From NCBI RefSeq assembly GCF_000682755.1, contig NZ_AWFF01000002.1, positions 58,968-122,967 on the forward strand: DNA of 64,000 nt. The letters run 5' to 3'. A program made the position numbers and the translations under genes. The notes under the pieces were generated by a model. It was not told the DNA's origin. It did no database searches and saw only the letters and a list, made by a program, of their open reading frames with translations. The DNA comes from Hyphomonas beringensis (GTDB lineage: Bacteria; Pseudomonadota; Alphaproteobacteria; Caulobacterales; Hyphomonadaceae). Below, in pieces: positions 26,828-35,674 of the stretch (position 1 is the first letter of the stretch; each line of letters starts with the position of its first letter).

Positions 26828-27754
26828 TTGTCCAAATATGACCTGAAAGACATTGAGGCCCGTATCGAAGCCATGCTGGCGGAGAAGGGGCCCCGTCTTG
26901 GAAAGGAGCTTGCAGAGGACATGCGCGATGTGCCTCAGCTGGCCCTTTGGCAAGCCTGCTATCAGAGCCGCAAGCTGCACGTGTCGCATTTTGCCAGCTA
27001 TTATCTGCGCTTCGATATTACCCGTGAGGATCAAGTCCGGCTCAGCCCGTCAATCCTGCGGGATTTTCTGTCCTTCACTCTGTTCGGTCTACCAGGCCAG
27101 AGAGACAAGATGATTGAGCGGCAGGGCACCCTCTCAAACATGCACCGCGAGATCAGTCGTGAGAAACTGTCTGTCGCGCAATCCGTCATGAAGCAGGTGT
27201 TTGTGACATTGGGGCGCGAAATTCGCAGTCAGTTGTGTGCCTTTATTGCCGGGGATCTGGCCTACTATCTGGCCCATAATGAACCACGTGAGCACATGGC
27301 CTCTGGAGAAATGGTGAAGGGCTCTGATATCGATATCATCATCATCCTGAGTGAAGCCCTGCCGGAAGATGTGCAGGAACGGATCGATACGGAAATGACC
27401 GCACTGAAGAATTATTATCTTCGTCACCCTGAATATCGCCACGAGATCGATTTTATCTGCAAACGCAAATCTGTCATGGAGCGGCAATTCCAGTACAGCG
27501 ACATACACGACAAGATTGCCAGCAAGATTGCATATGAATCCATGTTCCTTGGCGGATCGCTGACGCTGTATATGGAAGTACGGGATGCTATGGTTCGCAC
27601 AGGCGTGGACCGTCTTATCGAAGCAGATTTCGAGCATGCCCTTAAGGATCGCAAACATGCCATGCAACGCCTGCTGGAAGCCCGTAGCGACATGATTGAT
27701 GATGAAACACGCTCTCTGTTCTACTTCTCGCAGGAGCGAGTAGAGTTTTCGTGA
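26828..27754 (+). CDS. Nucleotidyltransferase-fold protein of unknown function
   Basis: A 308-residue soluble protein starting at a TTG with AAGGA just upstream. The middle carries a polymerase-beta-type nucleotidyltransferase signature: Gly165-Ser166-Asp167-x-Asp169 followed by a run of isoleucines, and Asp208 in HEIDFIC as the likely third carboxylate. The N-terminal 150 residues are helical and Arg/His-rich (LWQACYQSRKLHVSHFASYYLRFD). The C-terminal 80 residues are helical (GGSLTLYMEVRDAMVRTG). All three acidic residues expected for metal-dependent nucleotidyl transfer appear present, so it is probably active. I cannot place it in a named subfamily such as MNT toxins, KNTase or CCA-adding enzymes. 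It lies 119 bases after glmS. Confidence 0.65.
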   Translation: MSKYDLKDIEARIEAMLAEKGPRLGKELAEDMRDVPQLALWQACYQSRKLHVSHFASYYLRFDITREDQVRLSPSILRDFLSFTLFGLPGQRDKMIERQGTLSNMHREISREKLSVAQSVMKQVFVTLGREIRSQLCAFIAGDLAYYLAHNEPREHMASGEMVKGSDIDIIIILSEALPEDVQERIDTEMTALKNYYLRHPEYRHEIDFICKRKSVMERQFQYSDIHDKIASKIAYESMFLGGSLTLYMEVRDAMVRTGVDRLIEADFEHALKDRKHAMQRLLEARSDMIDDETRSLFYFSQERVEFS

Positions 27755-27859
27755 TATACTGCTCTAAGTGATTGCCACTACTTGATCTTTATTGTGGAGT
27801 TCTAGTTTCCAAGCGTAAGGCACGTATAGAGAACGGTGCCGTTGAGACAGGAAACGTGC

Positions 27860-30358
27860 ATGTATCTGCCCCAATCTGAGACGCCTCGCAGGCATTTCCC
27901 TCGTTCGCTTTGCGCCGCAGCTATGCTGGGTGTTTCGGTATTGGCGCTCACGGCATGTGCCGGGGGAGGGGGCGGCGGTAGCAGTTCTGCCGTAACCCCG
28001 TTACCACCACCTCCGCCGCCGCCTCCTCCGCCCCCGCCGGCCTCAAATCCATTCCCGGAACAGATCGCGCCGCCTTCTGCGTTTGAGACCCGTGAGTATA
28101 ATGCGACCGTTGGCCTGCCGCTTATCGGGGCGTCCGCTGCCTATGCGATCGGCGCCACCGGCAAGGACATCACGATCGCTGTAATTGATACCGGCGTTAT
28201 TTCAGATCATCCTGATCTGCAGGGTGCTGTCGTCGGCATGTATGATGTTTGTGCAGATACGGCCTGCCGGGGCTTCGACAGCAATGGCAATCGCACCACC
28301 ATTAAACGCCAACCGGGTGACACTGATACGGAAGGTCATGGCACGCTCGTCAGCGGTGTGATCGCTGCGCGCCGGCAGGATGACTATCGCACGAGTGCGG
28401 ACAATAATACGCCTAACGGGATTCAGGGTGCGGCCTATGAATCCTCCATCCTTGGGATTCGCGCGGACTCGCCCGGCAGCTGCGGGCGTAGTGGCGAAGA
28501 TGAAGACTGTGTGTTCAGCGACGGGGATCTGGCGCGCGCCATCCAGTACGCGGTCGATCAGGGTGCCAGCATCATCAATATGTCCTTGGGCGGAGAAGTT
28601 GATAATGACCCGACGCTTGAGAATGCCGTGCGGTCTGCGGTGGCATCGGGCGTTCTCGTGGTTATCTCTGCCGGTAATGAGGCCGAACCTGCGGGAACGG
28701 ACGAGAACGGAAATCCGACAGATGCGGTTGGAGATATACCGACAGAACCAGCCTATATTGCAGGTCAAAGTTCTTCGCAGGGACGGGTTGTTGCTGTGGG
28801 GTCAATAGATCCTGCAGGCCGGATATCCGATTTCTCCAATCGCGCTGGGGCTTCAGCGCGGAATTATTATATTCTTGCTCCTGGCGAGGACATTGTTTCC
28901 ACCGGGCCGGATGATAATATCGTCTTCCCGGATGCTCCGAACTGCTCCCAGACTGTCGCGGACAATTGTAATGATGCGGATGATGAGGGCGACTATTATC
29001 GGATTTCCGGCACGTCCTTTGCCGCGCCTTATGTGGCCGGGTCGCTTGCCTTGTTGCTGGATGCGTTTCCCAATTTGAAATCAAAGCCGGAGCTTGCTCT
29101 TCAGATTCTTCTTGATACGGCGACAGACTATGTTGATCCGAATCCCGACCCTATTACGGGCCAGGTTGCAGGGGAGGGGGTTGATAATGTCTCCGGTGTC
29201 GGCGTTCTTAACCTTGAAGAGGCCTTCAAGCCGCAAGGTCAGCAGAACCTTGATTTCGGAATCGAACGGGTCAGCCTGGGCGAGGTCTTCGCACCGAGTG
29301 GCGGAGCGTTTGGGGACTGGGCCGCCAATTCCGGGGCCTTTGACGGGCTTACCTTTCAGGACAAATATGAGCGTGGCTTCCGCGTGAATGCCAGCGCGAT
29401 CACAGCGCGCATTCCCAAGGACGCGCTCGGCTCGCGTCTGACAAATTTCGGGACACGGGCGGACTGGGCCAATGGCGAAAGCCGGTCGATCCGTGCGGGC
29501 AATGTCAGCCTGAACTGGACGCAGGCACGTGTCTGGGATGATCCGACGGCGCCCTATCAGGATGACCCGCAATCCACCTTCCAGATGCGTTACAGCCTGG
29601 GAGATAGCCAGGTCGAGCTGGGCAGAGGCGGGTCTCTCACCCACCTCGCGCCGGATATCTCGCTGCTGAATGAACCCGGCATGGGCAATGCATTTTCCAC
29701 CTCCGGAACCTGGGCGAAATTCAGCCATGCTTTCGGACCTGACCTTGTGATGGATATCTTCTCGGCTGAGCAGGAAGGCCGTTCCCAATCCGGCTTCATG
29801 TTTGGACGGGACGCCTATACCTGGTCCGTCCGAGCAGGGGCTTCCTTTGTGAAGGACGAAGAAACAGCGCTTGGCGGCACGCTCCAAAGACGTTTTGGCG
29901 AAGAAGACCAGACCAGCATGACGGCCTATTCCATAGAAGGGGCGATGCTGGCAGGTGAGGCCTGGATGATTTCTACTGGTCTGGAACTCGCGAGTGTCGA
30001 GCTGCCTGGGCTAGATACGCAGGATGTGTGGACAAGCCGCTGGTCCGTCGGCGCAAGCCGTCCGGTCGGGCAGGGACGTTTGCACTTCATCATGGCCCAG
30101 CCGCGCCGGGCAGAAACTGGCTCCTTGCGGCTGAATGCACCGGTCGGTGTGGATCTGAATGGCGGCCTGATACGTGAATTCATCAATGCAGACCTGACCC
30201 CGAGCGGGCGTCAAATCGACTTCGAAACCCGCTACGCATTTGGTTTGACAGACAGTTGGTCTGGTGAAGCCGCAGCCGTCATGTCGACATCACCGAACCA
30301 TATCGAGGGAGCAGAGCAGCAGGGGGCGCTATGGCTGCGCCTGTCAACGCAATGGTAA
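27860..30358 (+). CDS. Lipoprotein S8 serine protease with outer-membrane-barrel-like C-terminus
   Basis: An 832-residue surface subtilase. The start at 27860 is preceded by AGGAA and gives a signal with lipobox Leu-Thr-Ala-Cys33, followed by a Gly/Ser run and an uninterrupted run of 12 prolines (residues 49-60) as linker. The catalytic triad is Asp110 (AVIDTGV), His160 (GHGTLVSGV) and Ser386 (GTSFAAPYVAGS), with the oxyanion Asn in SAGNEAEP. The last 350 residues are rich in alternating polar and hydrophobic strands and end in a terminal aromatic residue (LRLSTQW), as in outer-membrane barrels. Neisseria NalP and Bordetella SphB1 share this lipoprotein, subtilase and autotransporter order. 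Surface processing of other proteins is the likely role. Confidence 0.85.
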   Translation: MYLPQSETPRRHFPRSLCAAAMLGVSVLALTACAGGGGGGSSSAVTPLPPPPPPPPPPPPASNPFPEQIAPPSAFETREYNATVGLPLIGASAAYAIGATGKDITIAVIDTGVISDHPDLQGAVVGMYDVCADTACRGFDSNGNRTTIKRQPGDTDTEGHGTLVSGVIAARRQDDYRTSADNNTPNGIQGAAYESSILGIRADSPGSCGRSGEDEDCVFSDGDLARAIQYAVDQGASIINMSLGGEVDNDPTLENAVRSAVASGVLVVISAGNEAEPAGTDENGNPTDAVGDIPTEPAYIAGQSSSQGRVVAVGSIDPAGRISDFSNRAGASARNYYILAPGEDIVSTGPDDNIVFPDAPNCSQTVADNCNDADDEGDYYRISGTSFAAPYVAGSLALLLDAFPNLKSKPELALQILLDTATDYVDPNPDPITGQVAGEGVDNVSGVGVLNLEEAFKPQGQQNLDFGIERVSLGEVFAPSGGAFGDWAANSGAFDGLTFQDKYERGFRVNASAITARIPKDALGSRLTNFGTRADWANGESRSIRAGNVSLNWTQARVWDDPTAPYQDDPQSTFQMRYSLGDSQVELGRGGSLTHLAPDISLLNEPGMGNAFSTSGTWAKFSHAFGPDLVMDIFSAEQEGRSQSGFMFGRDAYTWSVRAGASFVKDEETALGGTLQRRFGEEDQTSMTAYSIEGAMLAGEAWMISTGLELASVELPGLDTQDVWTSRWSVGASRPVGQGRLHFIMAQPRRAETGSLRLNAPVGVDLNGGLIREFINADLTPSGRQIDFETRYAFGLTDSWSGEAAAVMSTSPNHIEGAEQQGALWLRLSTQW

Positions 30359-30729
30359 GGTCGGGGTTGGTTTTGGCTGCCTGTGCGATGACGGCCCTCT
30401 TGTCCTCTTGCACCGCAATGCCTGATGCCTCAACATCCTGTCCGGATGTCACAGACGTGTCTGCATGGGTGAACCGCATGCCTGGGCCGGATGACCGCCC
30501 AGCGAAGCTGCACGTTCTTGTGCGGGTTTCCGATGACCAGTCATGGATGCTCAGCCCGGTCGTGTCTGATGAGGCAGACATTTTGCGTCTGTCCCTGTCG
30601 CCCGGCGGGCCTTCCGTGCCCGGAACGGCAGCCTATCAGCAAAAAAGCGCGCCAATGCCTGAGCGGATAAAAATAGAATGCCACGGCGAAACCGTGGCAT
30701 TCATTGAAGAGATCATGACTGCGTTCTAA
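30331..30729 (+). CDS. Small lipoprotein, unknown function
   Basis: A 132-residue protein whose N-terminus has a signal with lipobox Leu-Ser-Ser-Cys near residue 27. The mature part has a short Cys-containing helix and an Asp-Asp-Gln-Ser-Trp strand but no family I recognise. The reading frame starts inside the protease gene (ATG 30331 with a G-rich ribosome site; ATG 30352 is an alternative), so translation is probably coupled. A hairpin terminator sits at the end of this gene, which makes the two genes a transcription unit. A role as chaperone or inhibitor of the protease is a guess from position only. Confidence 0.6.
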   Translation: MAAPVNAMVRSGLVLAACAMTALLSSCTAMPDASTSCPDVTDVSAWVNRMPGPDDRPAKLHVLVRVSDDQSWMLSPVVSDEADILRLSLSPGGPSVPGTAAYQQKSAPMPERIKIECHGETVAFIEEIMTAF

Positions 30730-30759
30730 GAGGCGGGCTGGTTCGCCTCTGTTGTGTTT
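30730..30759 (+). terminator. Hairpin terminator after the small lipoprotein gene
   Basis: GAGGCG (30730-30735) pairs perfectly with CGCCTC (30744-30749) around an 8-base loop, followed by TGTTGTGTTT. It begins directly at the stop codon of the lipoprotein gene. Confidence 0.5.
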
Positions 30760-30898
30760 GCCGCATATAGGGGCCAGGCACACAATATGGCCATGTCCGT
30801 CATGGTGGAGTGAGGTTCGCGCGTTGCGGGTGCTGCGGTTCATGTTATAGCGGTCGGCTGAAGGAAGACGCCTGCTGCAATTGCTGAAGAGCAACCTT

Positions 30899-31486
30899 AT
30901 GAAGCCTGAGTTCAGATCTGATATTGTCCTGAAGGACGTGATCCTGATCAAGCCCGCCCGGATCGGGGATGCGCGGGGCTGGTTTTCAGAAACCTACAAT
31001 GCGCGCCTCTATGCCAAGGCTGGCATTCCGGATGATTTCGTCCAGGACAATGAATCCCGCTCTGAAACCATGGGCACGCTGCGCGGCCTGCATTTCCAGT
31101 TGCCGCCCCACGCTCAGGCGAAGCTGGTACGTTGTACGCATGGCCGCATACTCGACGTTGTCGTGGATATCAGGCAGGGGTCTCCGACTTTCGGTCGTCA
31201 TACAAGTGTTGAACTTACGGCTGAGAATGGCGAGCAGCTTTATGTCCCGGCTGGCTTCGCGCATGGTTTCTGCACGCTAGAGCCCGATTGTGAGATTTCC
31301 TACAAGGTGACAGCATATTACGCGCCGGAGTATGACCGCGGTCTGGCCTTTGATGACCCGGCCCTGGGGATCGAATGGCCGTTCCCGTCCCGGGACATGG
31401 TTCTCTCTGATCGTGACCGCAGGCATCCGCGTCTCTCGGAGCTTGGTGACGTATTTCCGCTGGCTACGGCAGGAGCGGCGAGATGA
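30899..31486 (+). CDS. rfbC: dTDP-4-dehydrorhamnose 3,5-epimerase
   Basis: Third enzyme of dTDP-L-rhamnose synthesis, 195 residues. The cupin-fold pattern is complete: FSETYN, the FVQDNESRSETMGTLRGLHFQ segment containing the catalytic His, VVDIRQGSPTFG, LYVPAGFAHGFCTLEP, and YAPEYDRGLAFDDPALGIEWP. The ATG at 30899 has GAAGAG before it and gives the family's usual N-terminus. It overlaps rfbB by the ATGA junction and opens a four-gene operon rfbC-rfbB-rfbD-rfbA. Confidence 0.97.
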   Translation: MKPEFRSDIVLKDVILIKPARIGDARGWFSETYNARLYAKAGIPDDFVQDNESRSETMGTLRGLHFQLPPHAQAKLVRCTHGRILDVVVDIRQGSPTFGRHTSVELTAENGEQLYVPAGFAHGFCTLEPDCEISYKVTAYYAPEYDRGLAFDDPALGIEWPFPSRDMVLSDRDRRHPRLSELGDVFPLATAGAAR

Positions 31487-32526
31487 AGTATCTCGTCACA
31501 GGCGGCGCTGGATTCATCGGCTCGGCGCTATGCCACCGTCTGATGCAAGCGCCCGACGCGCATGTCACAGTTGTCGACAAGATGACTTATGCGGCCAATC
31601 CGGCCTCGCTTGAGGCATTCGCGGGTGACAGCCGTTTCTGTTTGGTGAAGGCGGATATATGCGACTTGTCCCGCATGCTTGAACTTGTTCTCCATGAAGC
31701 GCCCGATGTGATCTTCCATCTCGCTGCCGAAACCCATGTGGACCGATCAATCGATGGGGCGGAAGCCTTTGTGCAAACAAACCTCATAGGTACGTTTGCC
31801 ATGCTTCAGGCTGCGCGGGCGTTATATGAACGGGGGGACAAGCCAGGCTTTCGTTTTGTGCATGTTTCCACCGATGAAGTGTTTGGGTCTCTGGGGCCTG
31901 AGGGGCGCTTTGACGAAACAACCGCCTATGATCCCTCGTCGCCATATTCGGCGACCAAGGCCGGTGCCGATCATCTCGCGCGGGCCTGGCACCGTACCTA
32001 TGGATTGCCTGTGCTCGTCTCCAATTGCTCAAACAATTACGGACCGCGCCAGTTTCCGGAAAAACTGATTCCGCTGATGGTCCTCAACGCGCTCGAAGGC
32101 CAGACTTTGCCGGTTTATGGTGATGGTTCGAACGTGCGAGACTGGTTGCATGTTGAAGACCATGCCAATGCGCTGGTTCGCATTGCCGAGGCGGGTCTCG
32201 CTGGGGAATGCTATGCTGTCGGCGGCGATAGTGAGAAGACCAATATGGAAATCGTTACATTGGTCTGTGAGCTGCTGGATGCGCGGCGTCCTGGCGATGC
32301 ACCTCATTCCCGCCTGATCGAATTTGTTGAAGACCGGCCGGGCCATGACCAGCGATATGCGATTGATGCGAGCAAGATTCGCCAGGATCTGGGCTGGACG
32401 CCGAGGCGCGATTTCGCAAAGGGACTTGCCGATACAATCGACTGGTATCTTGCCAATGAGGCCTGGTGGCGGCCGCTGCGCGACGCAGTCTATGCGGGCG
32501 ACCGGCTCGGCAAGGTCAGAGCCTGA
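31483..32526 (+). CDS. rfbB: dTDP-glucose 4,6-dehydratase
   Basis: Converts dTDP-glucose to dTDP-4-keto-6-deoxyglucose. The 347 residues have the NAD-binding TGGAGFIGS at 6-14, HLAAETHVDRSI, the STDEVFG catalytic strand with Thr/Asp/Glu, and the YSATKAGADH Tyr-x-x-x-Lys motif. NYGPRQFPEKLIPL and DWLHVEDH are further family landmarks. It is coupled to rfbC by a 4-base overlap and followed by rfbD after 3 bases. Confidence 0.98.
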   Translation: MKYLVTGGAGFIGSALCHRLMQAPDAHVTVVDKMTYAANPASLEAFAGDSRFCLVKADICDLSRMLELVLHEAPDVIFHLAAETHVDRSIDGAEAFVQTNLIGTFAMLQAARALYERGDKPGFRFVHVSTDEVFGSLGPEGRFDETTAYDPSSPYSATKAGADHLARAWHRTYGLPVLVSNCSNNYGPRQFPEKLIPLMVLNALEGQTLPVYGDGSNVRDWLHVEDHANALVRIAEAGLAGECYAVGGDSEKTNMEIVTLVCELLDARRPGDAPHSRLIEFVEDRPGHDQRYAIDASKIRQDLGWTPRRDFAKGLADTIDWYLANEAWWRPLRDAVYAGDRLGKVRA

Positions 32527-32529
32527 AGC

Positions 32530-33420
32530 ATGGCGAGTAGTGTCATTCTCGTAATTGGCCGGACGGGGCAGGTCGCGCAGGCGCTGGCGCATGTCGGTGG
32601 TGCGCAGGTGGTTTGCCTGGGGCGTCCCGATGCAGACTTGAAGCAGCCTGAAACCCTTGTGCGCGCACTTGAGCTTCACCAGCCTGTTGCGGTCATCAAT
32701 GCGGGTGGGTTCACGCTTGTGGACCAGGCCGAGATGGAGCCTGACGAAGCCCGCCTCCTGAATGTGGATGGACCGGCTGCGCTCGCCTCGGCCTGTGAGG
32801 CCGCAGGTGTCCCCCTGGTTCACCTGTCGACCGACTGCGTGTTTGATGGCTCTATGCCCCGTGCCTACCGCCCGGACGACAATACCGGCCCGATCTGCAT
32901 ATATGGCGAGACAAAGCTGGATGGAGAACGGGCTGTCGCCGATGCCTGCGCTCAGCATCTTATTGTCCGCGTATCGTGGATATTCTCGCAGTTCGGGCAC
33001 AACTTTGTGCGCACCATGCTGCGACTAGCCCAGACGCGTGAGCGTTTGTCTGTTGTGTCAGATCAGGTCGGATGTCCAACATATGCCCCGGCATTGGCGG
33101 AAGCGTTGCTGGAGATGGCCAGACAGGCTGCCGAGCCTGATTTCTCAGCGTGGGGCACGTATCATCTGGCCGGCGCGGGCGAAACCGATCGGGCCAGCCT
33201 CGCGCGGCATATCTTTGCCGAAAGCGCGCGCCATGATGGCCCCAAAGCCGAGGTCGAAGGCGTGTCGACAGCAGAATATCCAACGCCCGCGAGACGCCCG
33301 TTGAATGCACGACTCGACATGGAAAGAACGACGGACGTGTTCGGAATCCAAATGCCGGATTGGCAAGATGGCCTGGCCAAGACTGTCCCGGCACTGATTA
33401 AGGAGATTGCAGGCGCATGA
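32530..33420 (+). CDS. rfbD: dTDP-4-dehydrorhamnose reductase
   Basis: Last enzyme of dTDP-L-rhamnose synthesis, NAD(P)H-dependent. The 296 residues show [12 protein letters not shown] at the N-terminus, [25 protein letters not shown] and the YGETKLDGE Tyr-x-x-x-Lys motif. The family substrate loop RPLNARLDM is near the C-terminus. It overlaps the next gene (rfbA) by four bases. Confidence 0.97.
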   Translation: MASSVILVIGRTGQVAQALAHVGGAQVVCLGRPDADLKQPETLVRALELHQPVAVINAGGFTLVDQAEMEPDEARLLNVDGPAALASACEAAGVPLVHLSTDCVFDGSMPRAYRPDDNTGPICIYGETKLDGERAVADACAQHLIVRVSWIFSQFGHNFVRTMLRLAQTRERLSVVSDQVGCPTYAPALAEALLEMARQAAEPDFSAWGTYHLAGAGETDRASLARHIFAESARHDGPKAEVEGVSTAEYPTPARRPLNARLDMERTTDVFGIQMPDWQDGLAKTVPALIKEIAGA

Positions 33421-34289
33421 AAGGTATTGTGCTCGCAGGAGGCCTTGGCTCTCGATTGTATCCCGTCACTCGAGGTGTCTCGAAACAGCTCCTTCCGATT
33501 TATGACAAGCCGCTGATCTATTACCCGATTTCAACGCTGATGCTGGCTGGCATACGGGAAATGCTGATCATCACGACAGCTGAGCATGCAGAGGCCTACA
33601 AGGCGCTGCTGGGCGATGGTTCGCAATGGGGCGTCGAGTTCCAGTACCAGATACAGGACCAGCCCCGAGGGCTTGCTGAAGCGTTTATCCTGGGGGAGCA
33701 GTTCATCAATGGAGGCACCTCGGCGCTCGCGCTTGGCGACAATATTTACTATGGGGCAGGGCTGTCGGGTCAATTACAGGAAGCCTCAGCGTTACAAAAA
33801 GGCGCTCGCGTATTTGCGTACCAGGTTCAGGATCCCTGCAGGTTCGGCATTGTCGAATTGTCGCCGGAAGGCGAGCCGATCTCAATCGAGGAAAAGCCGA
33901 CCGAGCCGCGCAGCAACAATGCGATAACAGGCCTGTATTTTTATGATGCTGACGTTGTTGAGATTGCCAAAGCGGTCAAGCCGTCGCCGCGTGGCGAGGT
34001 TGAGATTACATGTGTGAACCAAGTCTATCTCGACCGCGGTGATCTATCCGTGACCAAACTACCGCGCGGCTCGACCTGGCTTGATGCGGGCACATTCGAC
34101 AGCCTGCTTGAGGCTTCTCATTTTGTGCAGGCGCTCGAAAAGCGCCAGGGCCTGAAGATAGCCTGTCTGGAAGAAATTGCCTGGCGCAAAGGGTTTATCG
34201 ACTCGGCTAAGCTGGAAGCTTTGGCGATGGGCTATAATAATGATTACAAAGCTTACCTGCTGGCCTTGCTGGATAAATTCACCCCATAG
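33417..34289 (+). CDS. rfbA: Glucose-1-phosphate thymidylyltransferase
   Basis: Makes dTDP-glucose, the first step of the dTDP-rhamnose route, here encoded last in the operon. The 290 residues begin with the nucleotide-binding [32 protein letters not shown], then LGDNIYYG (metal-binding Asp) and [19 protein letters not shown]. The length and C-terminal helices are those of RmlA with its allosteric site, so feedback by dTDP-L-rhamnose is expected from family knowledge. Confidence 0.98.
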   Translation: MKGIVLAGGLGSRLYPVTRGVSKQLLPIYDKPLIYYPISTLMLAGIREMLIITTAEHAEAYKALLGDGSQWGVEFQYQIQDQPRGLAEAFILGEQFINGGTSALALGDNIYYGAGLSGQLQEASALQKGARVFAYQVQDPCRFGIVELSPEGEPISIEEKPTEPRSNNAITGLYFYDADVVEIAKAVKPSPRGEVEITCVNQVYLDRGDLSVTKLPRGSTWLDAGTFDSLLEASHFVQALEKRQGLKIACLEEIAWRKGFIDSAKLEALAMGYNNDYKAYLLALLDKFTP

Positions 34290-34407
34290 GGGCGGTAACA
34301 TCCAGCTGGCTGAACACGTCCTGCTGAGATGAATCAAAGTCTCCAGCGATGAGACGCGATCCCAATTCCATAGTTTTCAGGACCGCGCGAAGTTTTCTCT
34401 CATCTTG

Positions 34408-35478
34408 TCAGAGGAGATCTGTGCGGCCGCGTTTTTTCAGGGCTTCGATGACAAGCTTCACATCCTGCGCTCTGGATTTCGGCATTACGAGAACCGCGCC
34501 ATCATGGGCTGCGATCACCAGATCCTCGACGCCCAAAGCTGCGACGAGTGTGTCATCATCCGTATGTACGATGCAGTTCTTTGCATCGATCAATACCGGA
34601 CCGGATTCCTTGGGTTCGAGATGCAATTCTCCAAAGGCCGGCCAAGTGCCCACATCGCTCCAGGCGCAAGATATCGGACCGACAACAGCAGCCTTTTGCG
34701 TATGCTCCATGACGGCATAATCGATCGAAATGTCGCGTATCTTCGAGAAGAGCGGTTCATCAATATGTAGAACGGAATCGGTCGCCAGAGTTGCATCGAG
34801 CGCTTCAGCTGCGCCTGCCAGCACGTCAGGTGCATGGGCCTTCAGCTCTGTCTGCATCAGGCTTGCGGGGAATAGAAAGATGCCTGCGTTCCAGGAATAA
34901 TTCCCATCCGCCAGATAGGTCATGGCTGTCGCCTGATCCGGCTTTTCGCGGAACGCATCTACGGCATAGGCTGACGTACCAATGGCTTCGCCGGCCTTGA
35001 TGTAGCCAAAGCCGGTTTCGGGGCCGCTGGGCGAGATGCCAAACGTTACAATACGTCCGTTCTGAGCAATTTCGACCGCATCGGCGACCGACTTGCGAAA
35101 CGCTGACGGCATGCCGATGAAGTGGTCGGCCGGGAGGAGAAGGATCAGGCCGTCAGGGTCTATCCTGCTGATATATTCCGTAGCGATGGCAGCGACGGCG
35201 GCTGTATTGCGGGCGCACGGCTCCAGCAGGATTGCAAGCGGCGATATGCCCGCGTCTGCAAGCTGGCTCTGCACAAGGTCAACATAGTTCGCATTACTGA
35301 TGATGACCGGCTCTGCAAGGCTGAGACCGTCATCCGCCTTAGCCACCCGTCTCACGGTTTGGCGGAAAAGCGATTCGCCGGAGAGGAGATCAACAAATTG
35401 CTTCGGCGTACGCGATGTTGAAACCGGCCAGAGTCGTGTGCCGGATCCGCCGCACATGATGACGGGATAAATAGTCAT
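34408..35478 (-). CDS. manC: Mannose-1-phosphate guanylyltransferase (single-domain)
   Basis: Makes GDP-mannose, the substrate of the Gmd protein encoded nearby. The 356 residues have MCGGSGTRLWPVSTSRTPKQF at the N-terminus, LLLPADHFIG, and the FREKPDQ and YSWNAGIFLFP motifs. It ends after the catalytic domain and a short beta-helix, without the fused phosphomannose isomerase found in many ManC proteins. The ATG at 35478 has AGGAG upstream; a GTG at 35490 is possible. It is transcribed against the rfb operon. Confidence 0.95.
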   Translation of the reverse strand: MTIYPVIMCGGSGTRLWPVSTSRTPKQFVDLLSGESLFRQTVRRVAKADDGLSLAEPVIISNANYVDLVQSQLADAGISPLAILLEPCARNTAAVAAIATEYISRIDPDGLILLLPADHFIGMPSAFRKSVADAVEIAQNGRIVTFGISPSGPETGFGYIKAGEAIGTSAYAVDAFREKPDQATAMTYLADGNYSWNAGIFLFPASLMQTELKAHAPDVLAGAAEALDATLATDSVLHIDEPLFSKIRDISIDYAVMEHTQKAAVVGPISCAWSDVGTWPAFGELHLEPKESGPVLIDAKNCIVHTDDDTLVAALGVEDLVIAAHDGAVLVMPKSRAQDVKLVIEALKKRGRTDLL

Positions 35479-35674
35479 GATCTGCGCCACTCCTGCAGAT
35501 GTCGTTAGTGAAGTCCCGCGATGAAATCACGAGAGCGGTCCTTATTTCAGAGCTATCGAAGGAAGGCTAGCCTTGTCCCGCGCGTCGCCCTGTCGCCCGT
35601 GCCCTTGCCATGTGCCCAATTCTGAAAGTGAGGTGAGCTCAGTCCTGGGTTTGAGGCAACTGTCCGGCCACACA

